Of a stretch of 64,000 nt of DNA, positions 31,661 to 42,495 are shown in pieces; position 1 is the stretch's first letter, and each line of letters opens with the position of its first letter. The DNA lies in assembly GCA_037501455.1 (NCBI GenBank), contig CM074858.1, forward strand, positions 99,978,001 through 100,042,000. Reading direction: 5' to 3'. The stretch comes from Lantana camara (Eukaryota > Streptophyta > Magnoliopsida > Lamiales > Verbenaceae). The notes under the pieces were generated by a model that was not told where the DNA came from, searched no databases, and saw only the letters and a list, made by a program, of their open reading frames with translations. The position numbers and the translations under genes were made by a program.

Positions 31661-31997
31661 GAGAGAGAATCCCATCTCTCGACACGCAAGAGAAGGAACC
31701 CCGTCCCTCGGCACACAAAAGAGAAAACCCCGTTTCTCAACACACAAAAGAGAGAACCCCGTCTCTCAGTCACAACATCGAGAGAACCCCGTCTCTCACC
31801 CTAAGTCTGGTTGATTCCACATCTCTCAGATAATCTAGTTTGAGAAAATCCGGCATTTCTCAAACCCTAAATTCAAGGGAATCCAGCATCCCTCGAATAC
31901 CTAAGAACAAGAGAATCCAGCATCTCTCGCTCACACGAATAGGGAGAATCCCGTATCTCCCTAACACATAAATAGAGAGAGATCTCAACAACTCTCT
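31661..31997. repeat. Array of ~11 hairpin units with covarying arms
   Basis: Units about 31-33 bp apart each contain two complementary arms around a 6-8-base loop. Examples are GAGAGA/TCTCTC (31750-31767 and 31780-31797), GAGAAA/TTTCTC (31719-31738, 31842-31861), AGGGA/TCCCT (31876-31894), AGAGA/TCTCT (31910-31928) and AGGGAGA/TCTCCCT (31941-31962). The loops share AATCC or AACCCC and the spacers are CACAC-rich. One unit (near 31815) has lost its left arm and one (31689-31709) has a mismatch. It lies in the E4 interior close to the 3' end of the element. Confidence 0.85.
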
Positions 31998-31999
31998 AG

Positions 32000-33828
32000 C
32001 ACACAAGTCCACTTACTCAGCAATCAAACAAACACACATTGGAGCAAACACTGGACGCAAAACATGTGATGCATGTTTAGTGTACCTTATCACAACTGAT
32101 ATCGGTGTCCCTGGAGTATAGACTCGTCATCCATGCTCAACTCAAGGGGGATATCGCGATGGAATCTCTGTAAAATAAGATTACAATATATGTATATACA
32201 TGAAAGGGGTAATGAGCAATCAAGAACATTAAACATAGAGGCACAAATAATTTACACAAGCATGCAATCCAATCAGCTTGGCAAGTGTTCACAAACAATA
32301 GAAAACTTTAAGTTACGAAATTAAATCAATTAGCCACGTTATTACACACGTTGTCACACACGCCAAACAAAATAAAATATAATTACTTATGCAATGCATG
32401 TGTGCAAATGCGATGAATGTTTAATGTACCGTTCACCGTGGCAGTGAAGTCGTGGTTGACAATTTCTTTAACTTGAAAGGATAATCAAATCCTTAACTGG
32501 CCGTAGTTCCAACTTCCCATTTTGTATTCTTTGGTATTTTCTCGCATCCTCTGGTTCAAAAGGGTCTCAAACCGTTTCAATTAGTTTTCGGAGCCAAGTG
32601 ATCCGTAGGGTTTCCCGAAGTCCCGATAAAATTCGCGAGAAATAGAATTTGCTGCCTTCATCATCGGTAAGGTTTCTTATAACGTGCGTGAAGGGATTAA
32701 TGGAGAATCCTTAATCAGTCCCACTTTGCTACCTTCATTATAACTGATGCTCCCGTCCTCGTAATTTGGTGAAGTTGGCTTTCAAAAACATTGCCACGAA
32801 ATTCCTTATTTTAAAGTTTTCCCTTTTTCCATAGTACAAGTGTAAATACTCTTGTTGATGTCTTTAAAATAGTCTGACCCTCCTTTGAATGACTCTGAAT
32901 GGTACAAATGCTTCAATTTCTTCGTTGCTACCTCACGCCATCCAGAGTTAGAAATCCTGGTGTCCTTGTAAAACGTGTTACTCCCCGAGCACCTCCAAGT
33001 AGTTAGGTACAAATCCCAAAGGCACCTCGATAATTAAAAGATCTAATATCTCTCTCGTATTCGAGTATCTTCTTTTATCCACCCAATATCCTGGCTGTGC
33101 TAGCTCGATCATTCACTATCTGGTCAACCCCTGTTCGAATTCCAATGAGGCTTCAACTAAGACAGCACTTGGTGAATCAGATAGATGACCACCTAAAATA
33201 CATTCACGATTCTAATGCATGTGGGGTTAGGGATGTGAATGGCATATACTCATTAATCAGCAAGGTAAACAATCAAGCACGTAAAGCAAATGTTCAAAAT
33301 AATTATAATTTAATCCAATGCATGATGCACGTGCTATGAATGCATGATACCTGTTTCCATTATATTAGCATCAAGCCCTGACTGAATTCTTGTAGAGATT
33401 CGTTTGCTCCAACTAGTCAGAAGATGGAAGTCTCAAATCCTCTTTCATAAATTTGTAGAAGTGGGAAGTGTTGTCACGATCAATTACAATTTTGGCGCCA
33501 AGGAGTCACCCTACAATTTACAATTTGAATAAATATTTATGCATGGGAGTTAGTGAGTGGATATGTCAAGTAATGAAAACAATTAAGAGCACCTACTTTA
33601 AGAGCACCTACTAAATGCAGATGCAACACATAATTTACAAAAATTTAAAGCATAACAATGATAATTTTATAAAAATCGTAATCATAGTGTACACATAATC
33701 ACATAAGCTCAGACAAATTCATACAGAGAAGTCAATATTTCACATTAAACGAATGCAATGTATAAGTACTCCTATGCCGTACGACCTAAACTGACCCGAC
33801 ACTACTCCAGAGCACCGGTTTTGAACCT
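32000..33828. other. E4 interior, noncoding
   Basis: No gag, protease, RT or integrase motif was found in either orientation; ORFs are below 90 codons and not recognisable. Element-sized LTRs with a noncoding interior fit a LARD-like derivative, or deletion of the coding region. Confidence 0.6.
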
Positions 33829-33844
33829 GGTAGCTCTGATACCA
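33829..33844 (-). other. E4 primer-binding site (tRNA-Met)
   Basis: TGGTATCAGAGCTACC on the minus strand, about nine bases from the LTR end. TGGTATCAGAGC is the standard initiator-tRNA-Met primer site of many plant LTR elements. Confidence 0.9.
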
Positions 33845-33852
33845 CTCAAGAT

Positions 33853-36800
33853 TTAACACCCCAAGCGGTGGGGCATCACACCCCCGCACTATGACCCGAC
33901 ACGTGTACGAAATGAAGAGTCCGTACACGTACTAAGTCACCGCGAACGGGTGATAGACGAAAAACGCACCCACTGGCTAGGCGGTATCTAACCCTGTACA
34001 AGTGAAAGAATGCAAAACATGACAGCGGAAGCAATACAAAATGGCAACTTTCAAAAACTTAAATCAGCAATCATAAATTCATATATCCAGAAAGTGAAAC
34101 AACATCAACCTAAATGGGTTCAACTAAACAAGGCAACCTGTCCTAGCCTGTCCCGAATAACTATACAACAAAACGGGTTCAACTAGCCCTAGAAACCTGT
34201 CCCGATCAAACATATAATCAAACGGGTTCGACTAATCCAAGTACCTGTCCTAACCTGTCCCGAATTCTAAACATTTAAATCATAAATGCAACCTGCACGA
34301 AACACATCTTATACAAAATTTACAGACATATTTTAGAACAAATTGCTTAACAAACTAAACGAACAGACACAAACATGACAGACATGATACACTGCCGCAT
34401 AGCACGAACTCCAACGCGAACCCAAACCAAAACCTACACACTAGAAACATAAACGGGGAGGGGTCAGTCCAAAGACTGAGCGAGGGGTTAACACACGCAC
34501 GCTATACATATATATAGAGCACAGCACAAAGTAAAAGCAATATTCGTGAACCCAGGGGTTAGTTTTTGCACGCCAAAATATTTTCCCGTGATAGTATACT
34601 TATAGGGGCTTAAAACCAAACAAACAAATCTTAACTCAAACGTTCTTAAAACATAAGTTTAGATTCATGCAGACTTAACACACATATCAGAGCATATCTT
34701 ATTAGTTTAGAAGTATATCCATTTTTATCTTAATTTAAGAATCTACCCCCGTTTCACGAACTTATGACAGACGGACAGACAGAACACACTTACTCATATC
34801 AGAGCAAAACTCATAAAACAATCCCACCTGCATACCATTGGGGAAGAGAGGTGCCCCTCTCAACCCACCACAAAACGAAACATGTGAACCGGAGGATCCC
34901 GCCCGGTTCCTTCGACGGCCAGCCAAAATGCGCTCCGTCGGCATAGGAGAACTAAGTCTCCCGTTGGTGGAGAAGTGCACAGGGGTCGTAACCGGCGACC
35001 CCAATGGTCGTCCCGGGTCTCCCTTACCCACAATCTCCGGGGCCCATCACACAGATAAACAGACATATATCGGAAACTTAACTTGCCACACACAGACAGA
35101 CAGACATCTCTCATGCATATCGTGCTTATCATATCACACGTACATATCACACACACTGACCTCGGAATCATAACAGAACTGAAACAAAGCATACATAGGC
35201 TCATACATAGCGTTTCGTATTTTCAAATCAAATTATATGACAAAACCAGCAAAATACATACTTCGCACATATCTACATATACATAAGGCTTATAAACCGC
35301 ATGCATTCGAAAACGAGCACGTTGCAATAGGGTATAACTATATCCTAACCTCACCTGGCACTAAACACAGTCGAAGACACAGCAAATGGTCCACCCCGGA
35401 ACCTGCACGACTCACTTGTCACCACCCCGGGTGCACCTATACCAACTGAACACACAAACACAGACTCAGACTCCAAAACCAACCAAAAAGACGCACGGCC
35501 ATGCTCACGGATACAAATGATGCAACATATGACCCATATTGATTCAATCAAGTCATTCAGAGCATATTACGATCCATAATACATATCAAAAGGTGCATAG
35601 CTTATAAAATTCCTAACGTTAATTATATATAATAAATTGGGAAATTAAGAATTCCATTCATATCAAGTACCAATTCTCGAATAAATAAACGCAATTTACA
35701 TAACAATTTATATACAAATTATACATTGACAATTTTCACGATATTCTAACAATTAGCATACTTAAGCAATTCATTCAAATTAAATATAACTTAGCCTATC
35801 ATAATTCATTTCTTATATTTCATAACATTTCATAATCAATTAGTTTTCTAAAATTACACTAACACCCTTAAACAAGAATTATTCTCAAATAAGTAGGCAA
35901 ATAACGAGGCAATTAAATTCACTAAATCACGAATTAAGCTTTCATAGAACATAATACATTTTCATATATCATACAATTCACAATTTCCATTTCATAGTTC
36001 ATACAAGGCCGAAATTACAATTGAAACAATTAACGAAGATAAACACAACTTCAAATATTCACATAAAATCAACCGGACATCCGATTGACGAACGAAAAGT
36101 GGCGTTGGACTCACCACGACGAAAGGAACCCGCTGACCGAAAGTCACCGGAATGCCGCCACCGTAGCCGGCCGAACCGCTACGTGCAGCCGCCGGACTAC
36201 CACCTCCGGTGGTCGGAAAATTCCCCGGAAGGACAGAAACGTGCGTCTCGGCCTACTCAACAATAGCCCTCAATCAATTTCAGAAAATACCAAGCACGTC
36301 GGACTTCGTTGACGAAAAACCGAACTAAATTCCAAGGACGAAAACTGAAATTAAACGCAAACCATAAAACGAAAATGAAATCCGAACATACCTTGGAAAG
36401 CCCGTAACGAGCCCTACGAAAGCCCCGAAGTCAAACGCTGGAAAAGTCGCCGGAAAATCGGACCGTCGGTCCAAGCCCGGTCCGCCACCGGTCCGATGCC
36501 GTCGGCCTGTTCTCTGGCCGCCACCACCACGAATAGCTCGAACTCGTCAACAGGAGCAACTTTTGTAAAGGAGTCATCACCAAAACAGGCCGGGAAAAGG
36601 CCGAACCGCCGCCTCGAAGCTGCGCCACCGCTGCCATCGCCGGAACTGCCACCTACGCCGCGATTCGCCCCAAACTGAGGCTGGAAATGGGTTCAGGAGG
36701 TCGAAAACGTTCGGAAACCACCAAGCCCCATCGGAAAAGGTCGCCAGAACGCGGTAAAACTCGCCGATACTGTAGCGCCGCCGGCCGCCGGCCGTCGCCC

Positions 36801-37539
36801 GCCGTCCGCTTCGGGCGGCGCGTGCGGCCTCCTCGCCGCCCCGATGGCGGCGTCGCTTGTCCAGAAAAACATGCCGGGGAGTCCTCTACATGGGTTGGGG
36901 GCGCGTGTCGCCGGAAGGTGGTCGGAAGCCGCCGTAAGTGGGCGGCCAAGTGGCGGCTCCGCCGCCCCTCTTCTGCTGCGTCTGAAATCCGGCGGTTTCT
37001 CCGCCGTCGGTCGCCGGTTGGCAAAGTTCTTGGTACGGTTGTGACCGCGTCGTCGAGCCCGTCGAAATGGACTAGTGGTTCGTCGAAATCCGTCGAGAAA
37101 CGGGCAAGTTGGACGTGTGTGTGAAAACACACCTCAAGTGTGTGTGTGTGTGTCGTGAGAGAGGAGAGAGAAGCAGCGGGAGAAGAGAGAGAGAGCTGCT
37201 GATCCGTTTGCTCGAAAAACGAGGATTCGGGTGTTTTATCCCCGGGTCCTCGCGCGTAAAGCGAATGATAAAAGGGGCAAACGACGTCAGAATGGGGCAA
37301 ACTCGTAGTCTACGGACCCCGTCTCAATGCCCCGAACATGTTGAAGGGGCTAAAAAGGTCGAAAACTCGATCGAACGAGAAATGACCGAAAGACCCCTAA
37401 AAAGAGAAAATTACAAAGGGGCCCCTAAACTCTAAAAGAGTTCAAAATAGGGCCACGAAAAATATAAAATCACATAATTAAACACATTAAAAGGTTGGAA
37501 CGTGGCGTACCTTATAAATCGGACGAGCGGGATGTTACA
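33853..37539 (-). repeat. E4 5' LTR (about 3.7 kb)
   Basis: Starts TGTAACATCCC (minus strand, from 37539) and ends near GGGGTGTTAA at about 33853, where the expected CA seems mutated. Near 34115-34270 it holds three ~55-60-bp units with CGGGTTCAACTA and CCTGTCCCGA. The same motifs occur, inverted, in the solo LTR at 48680-51900, which links the two as one family. Confidence 0.8.
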
Positions 37540-38193
37540 ACCTGGATGACCGGAACCAGCAGCTCAATGCCGCCAAGAAGCAATACATTGAGGCCACTAA
37601 GAAAGCCTGTGAAGAGGAGTTCCAACGGTTGCTTCCCGAGCGTATATCCGAGGCCAACCACCAGGCTTTACTCAAGTTTTGTCACTCCAAAGCCTTCAAC
37701 TTTGCAGCCAACTTACACTATTACGACGAGGCTCAGAAAGCCTTCAACCTAGCGGTCGCTCAGTTAATTTCATTGGGCTTGGCGAAGCCTGAGGCTCGGG
37801 GGCATTGGCGTTTAGGGCTACAGTACGATGAAGACCTGAATGCGCCAACAACAGATGATGGGAACCCTGAAGATAACCTAACAGAGCCAGAATACAGTGA
37901 TTTGGTGGCTCTTCTCCAGGATGAGTTCATGAGGGCCCATGAAACCACCGGGGTACCCGTGGTGGAGGAAACTACCGAGAGGGTTACAGACGCTATAACT
38001 GCCCTCTAGGGCCCAGCTGCCGCCATAGTTCAAATTTAGGCTAACGAGGATACTCCCGCTCCCGCGGTCGAGGCCGTTATGCCTCAGAGTGCTCCCGCGC
38101 CTAATTCTCAAACGCCAAGCGCCTAAGTGCCCAATTCAACAGCTGAAGTGGTGGAACTTGAGAGTGGCCAGGGTCAAGATGTTCAAGTGTAAT
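37540..38193 (+). pseudogene. E3 antisense additional ORF, 3' part
   Basis: Continues the E3 gene after E4. It has the end of the coiled coil, then ALLKFCHSKAFNFAANLHYYDEAQKAFNLAVAQ (37660-37760) aligned with the same helical block of E2, then an acidic region and a Pro/Ala-rich tail with stops at 38007, 38037 and 38125. The segment equivalent to about 17190-17800 of E2 is missing at the E4 junction. Confidence 0.85.
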
Positions 38194-38481
38194 CTGCTTC
38201 CTCTTCTTTCAAAAGAAACTTGTAATCTTTTACTATGATTTGTTCCTTTCCGTATTTTTTATGCTTTCTACGGGCTGGAATGCCCTGCAAGTTTCTCAAA
38301 GCGTGAGCTCTTTTCCTTCCTGTTTAATGAAATGAACATTATTTTTCTCATGAACGCCTTTATCTCTTGCCCACATGCTTGGTTTGTAGACTTATCTCCT
38401 TTTAAATTCTGTCATGAGAAATTTGAGAATAAAGCTTATGTAAGGCCGACATAAAAGTTAGCATCACTTGCGCTAAGTAAG

Positions 38482-39085
38482 CAACGCGAGGGACCCATTC
38501 ACGAGGGTGCCCTGGTCATTTAATAAATTTCTTGTGTGGAAATTTCCTTAAGAAATTTGTATAAATAAAGAATGCGAGGGACCCGTTTCGAGGGTGCCCT
38601 GGTTGCTTAATAAATTTCTTGTGTGGAAATTTCCTTACGAAATTTGTATAAATAAAGAACGCGAGGGACCTATTTATAGGGTGCCCTAGTAGCTTAATAA
38701 TTTTTTTGTGTGGAAATTTCCTTAAGAAATTTGTTTAAATAAAGAACGTGAGGGACCCGTTTCGTGGGTGCCCTGGTTGCTTAGTAAATTTCTTACGTGA
38801 AAATTTCCTTAGGAAATTTGTATAAATAAAAAAGCAAGGGACCCGTTTCGAGGGTGCCCTGGTTGCTTACTAAATTTCTTGCATGAAAATTTCCTTAGGA
38901 AATTTGTATAAATAAAGAAAGCAAGGGACCCATTTCGAGGGTGCCCTAGTTGCTTAGTAAATTTCTTGTGTGGAAATTTTCCTAAGAAATTTGTTGATGA
39001 AGAAACGCGAGGGACCCATTTCGAGGGTGCCCTGGTTACTTAGTAAATTTCTTGTGTGGAAATTCTCCTAAGAAACTTGTTGAGC
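38482..39085. repeat. E3 tandem repeats, seven units of ~87 bp, hairpin-forming
   Basis: Units start near 38482, 38571, 38658, 38744, 38830, 38917 and 39004 with GCGAGGGACCC and contain GAGGGTGCCCTGGTTGC. Each has AAATTTCTT...AAGAAATTT arms around a GGAAATTTCC centre. It has the same place as the E2 array (between antisense ORF and pol) but a different sequence. Confidence 0.9.
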
Positions 39086-39486
39086 GTTCCACTGTTCCGA
39101 GCTTTAACTGGATGCGGATTCTAATGGTCTGGTTGGGCTACTGAGCACAGACTAGGCGCTGGACCTAGCTGGCCTCACTCTTGTCTTGTCTGGCCACTTG
39201 GGGCGAGGGTCGTTGCCTCGCTAACCATCGTGACACGGAGGGCGCTCGACGCGGAACTAATGCTTAGCAAGAGTGGTGTGATCTCTTCTCAAGGAATCTG
39301 CTCGCCTAGGGCCTGTGTGGCTACTTGCCTAGGTCCCCAGGGGGGATTGAATACCATGTTGTACAATACGCTTTATATAACTTTTTTGTCTAAAATAAAT
39401 AGATTTCTTTACTTTCATTTTTCAATAAAAGATTACATCGAGCCCAGAATTGGGATTTTACAAAATGTGTTCTTCAAGAAATTTAT

Positions 39487-40117
39487 TTATAAAACCGTCG
39501 TAGGTTGCATGCATTCCATGGTCGAGGGAGGCACTCGCCTTGAAGTGTTTCAAGTATGTAGGTGATATTGGCCCTTACTTGGATGACCTTAAAAGGCCCT
39601 TCCTAATTTGGATCCAACTTGCCCACGTGCCTTGACACTTCAACTTTCTTCAACACCAGGTCCCCCAACTGAAATGTTCTCTCTTTGACGCGCTTGTTGT
39701 ACATCCGAGCCACTGAGGCTTTGTATTTGTGGATACGCATCCAAGCGTTATCCCTTTTTTCTTCAAGCAAATCAAGTTCGAGCGCTCTATTTTCCTCGTT
39801 GGCGATAAACTCGAAGCAAGCAACGCGTGCGGACTCTTGAGCAATTTCTACAGGTATCATAGCTTCCGAACCGTACAGGAGGGAATAGGGAGTTTCTCCC
39901 GTGGAGGCTCGTGGGGTCGTGCGGTAAGCCCATAAGGCTCCTTGTAGCTCTTCAGCCCATTCACCCTTCTTACTTTCAACCATTGTCTTCAAATGCTGTA
40001 GGATGCTTCTGTTAGTAATCTCGGCTTGACCTTTAGCTTGAGGGTGCCCCACAGAAGTAAATCGCTGTTCAATACCCAATTCTGAGCACCACTCTGGGGT
40101 ATCTGCTGCGATGAATT
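39487..40117 (-). pseudogene. E3 integrase C-terminal part
   Basis: A minus-strand frame from QFIAADTPEWCSELGIEQRFTS through NGQ-like KGQAEITNR (Glu kept) to FQLGDLVLKKVEVSRHVGKLDPN is closely related to E1 and E2. A stop near 39603 replaces the Trp of the conserved NWEGPF. The upstream part is cut off at about 40117 by LTR-like sequence. The rest of E3 and its other LTR are not seen. Confidence 0.85.
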
Positions 40118-41610
40118 GGAATCCCGGAGCGGTGGGCCACCACATTCCCCCCACCAAAACCCGAACCTACATATAAAATGGATTTCCATACATGAGTCCA
40201 AGTCTAAGCGAATGGGAACCTACACTCACTCCCTAGGCTAAGCGGCCTAAAACTTAAACAGAGAGCGCAAAACAAACATATAAATATGCGAAAGCAACAA
40301 ACAGGATCCAAAGAGCTCGAACATATACGCATTTTATCATATACATGGTGTTCGTTTGCCCGTTTTGGTCCCCTTTTGCTACTGCTTTTGCTTTAAGGCG
40401 AGGTTTAGGATTCTTTCTTTTAGTTACGCGACCTATGGCCTATTATATGTTGATTTCTCACCCAGCATGTGACTATATACTTATTATATAGTTAAATATA
40501 TATTTATAGGCTATATTTATAATCTTATGAATACGATTAAAATTTATGAAAATGGTATAAGTATGAGCATACGTAAGCTTACGTTTTTAACGCTTTATGT
40601 ACGTATATGTTATGGTATATGCGAGATAAGCCCTGAAACATGAGAATATGGTAAGATATGGTATTTTGGGCCCCGGGGAATTGTGGGTAAGGACGCTCGG
40701 GATGGCAAGGGCCGTCGGGTTAAGCCTCTGCATAGTTTCAATTTGAAGTACTTACGCGCGACTCTTGGATGTTGAGGAGGAGTGGTGCTTTGAGTCCTTG
40801 GTGAATAACCGGGGAAGGCACAATGTGGGTTAGCCACTCCATGTGTATTGGTAAAGTAGGTGGAGAGGGTTTTATTCCCGAACACCAAGGTTGTGCGGAT
40901 GGATATGTATTTATGATTTCGGTTTTTATATTATGTTAAGATGTGTGTTGGTGGAAGCCCATACTCGCCGGGTATTTGTTTATGTTTATATATCGATGGA
41001 TTATGAATCGAGTTAGGCTTTCTTTTACGTATTATATGTTATGATTTTGAAAATGATTTGGTATGCAAAACCCTAGCTTCGATTCATGACCATCTCCTTT
41101 ATATATGTTTTGCTCTATACTTTTATAAGTGTGTGGGTGTGCGTTAGCCCCCTCACTCAGTCGAGTTAAGACTGACCCCTCTCTTATAACACTTTAGTTG
41201 CAGGTTTGCTCGAGCTAGGCTGGGAAGTGTGTCATCGAGTCGTACTAGCCAGTTTAGGTCGAGTCTGCATTCATATTTACATTTTTTGGATACTCTTGAT
41301 TATGTATTTGATTATGGATTGTATTTTTGGAGAATATGACGTTACTTTATGTATTTTTGGGCCGTGATAGCCATGTATATATTGTTGTAGGCTCGTGTTG
41401 AGCTCTTTTATGGATCCTGTTTAATTGCTTCTGCACTTTTCTTATTCTTTTTTTGCGCGCTTTGGCTTGTCTTTAGTCCCGCTTAGCCTAGTGTGAGTGT
41501 ATAGGTCCCCATTCACTTAAACTTGGACTCATGTATGGACTTCCATTTCATATGTGGGTTCAGGTTTAGGTGCGGGGGATGTGGTGGCCCACAGATTCGG
41601 GCTCTACAAT
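40117..41610. repeat. Two chromovirus-like LTR ends in inverted orientation
   Basis: The left ~230 bases (40117-40350) are the reverse complement of the right ~220 bases (41390-41610). Both share GGGCCACCACAT, the CATACATGAGTCCAAGT string and ACAGGATCC...GAGCTC. The right end resembles the 3' end of the solo LTR at 51740-51900 (GTGCGGGGGATGTGG, then a CTACA end like GTTACA). The rest of 40350-41390 looks like the same LTR family in + orientation. No ORF is present. Confidence 0.7.
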
Positions 41611-42495
41611 AAGATAAATGATTATCTAAAATACCATATTAAGAATGTGGGCCTACTGCTATTCATTGGTGAACCTAAGGGGTCACACAATGAGTCGAAT
41701 TGAACAACGTGATTATCTAAAGATCAATAGAGATTGATCGATAAATTAAAAGAGTTCAATTTATAATATGTATAATGGTACTAATTAGTTTATGCTTAAT
41801 TGTTAAGCTATTGAGAATATATGTTAAAGAGTGAACATTAATTTAAATAAATGTATTTAAATTAAATTGGGCTTGAAATTTAATTAAGAGTAATTAATTT
41901 TTAAGTCCAACAGTTTAATTAGATATTGAACTTGTGATTTAATTAATGTAATTAAATTAAGTCCACTAATTAAAATGAATGTTGAGTTGTTAATTTAATT
42001 AGTAGTAATTGAATTAAAGCCCATGACTAGCCCATAGGGTTTTTGACCTAGGGTTAAGTACTTAAGCAGATTTATGAGAAGAAATCATAAGGTCGTGATT
42101 TTCTTCTTTTCTGCTTTCTCTCAAAGACTTCAGTTTTCTCTCTTCTCTCATCTCTCAATATTGTATTGAGAATACTATTGGATAATCAATATTCAATTAG
42201 TGGTCCAGTGTGCTAATTGAATAGTTGTTCAATTACAGGTCATGGACTACCTTAGAGGAATTCCGCGTGGAGTTCTTGGAAGCAGATCGGATAGGAAGAG
42301 ACCGGATAGGCTTTGGAAAACCTTCTTATCATCGCCATCAACTGGAAGCGAGAGAGGTATTTAGATCTTACTTTTTTTGTTTAAATCGAAAATCTTGAAT
42401 CAAAGGCTGATCTTATTTGAAATTCCGATAAAATTGTTATTATGATCCCCAAAAATTTTTAATTTGCGTTGCATTGGAGTTGACGAATTCCAACA
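41611..42495 (+). repeat. Partial Copia-type LTR (3' part)
   Basis: An AT-rich stretch with repeated AATTAATT-containing phrases leads to a C/T-rich leader, the phrase TCATGGACTACC and an end at GAATTCCAACA, the style of a Copia LTR terminus. The 5' start is cut by the inverted LTR block. No internal coding region follows. Confidence 0.55.

Larger units (their letters stand above)
29123..37539 (-). mobile_element. E4: chromovirus-like LTR element with noncoding interior
   Basis: Direct repeats 29123-31338 and 33853-37539 flank a 2.5-kb interior. Next to the left LTR, the minus strand carries a polypurine tract (CCTTTTGAAGGAGGGGAGTT). Next to the right LTR it carries TGGTATCAGAGCTACC, the classic initiator tRNA-Met primer site, so the element lies on the minus strand. 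LTRs of 3.7 kb starting TGTAACATCCC suggest the Tekay/Del chromovirus type (inference). The interior has no gag or pol. It landed in the E3 antisense ORF; the far left ~1.4 kb of its LTR and about 0.6 kb of the host ORF were later lost. Confidence 0.85.

Noticed and set aside
34764..35204. Overlapping ORFs of about 110 codons on both strands
   Set aside because: Inside the E4 LTR, with no homology recognised and no splice or promoter context; chance frames.
38482..39085. Regular ~87-bp repeats considered as a CRISPR array
   Set aside because: Whole units repeat, with no unique spacers, in a plant retrotransposon; no cas genes.
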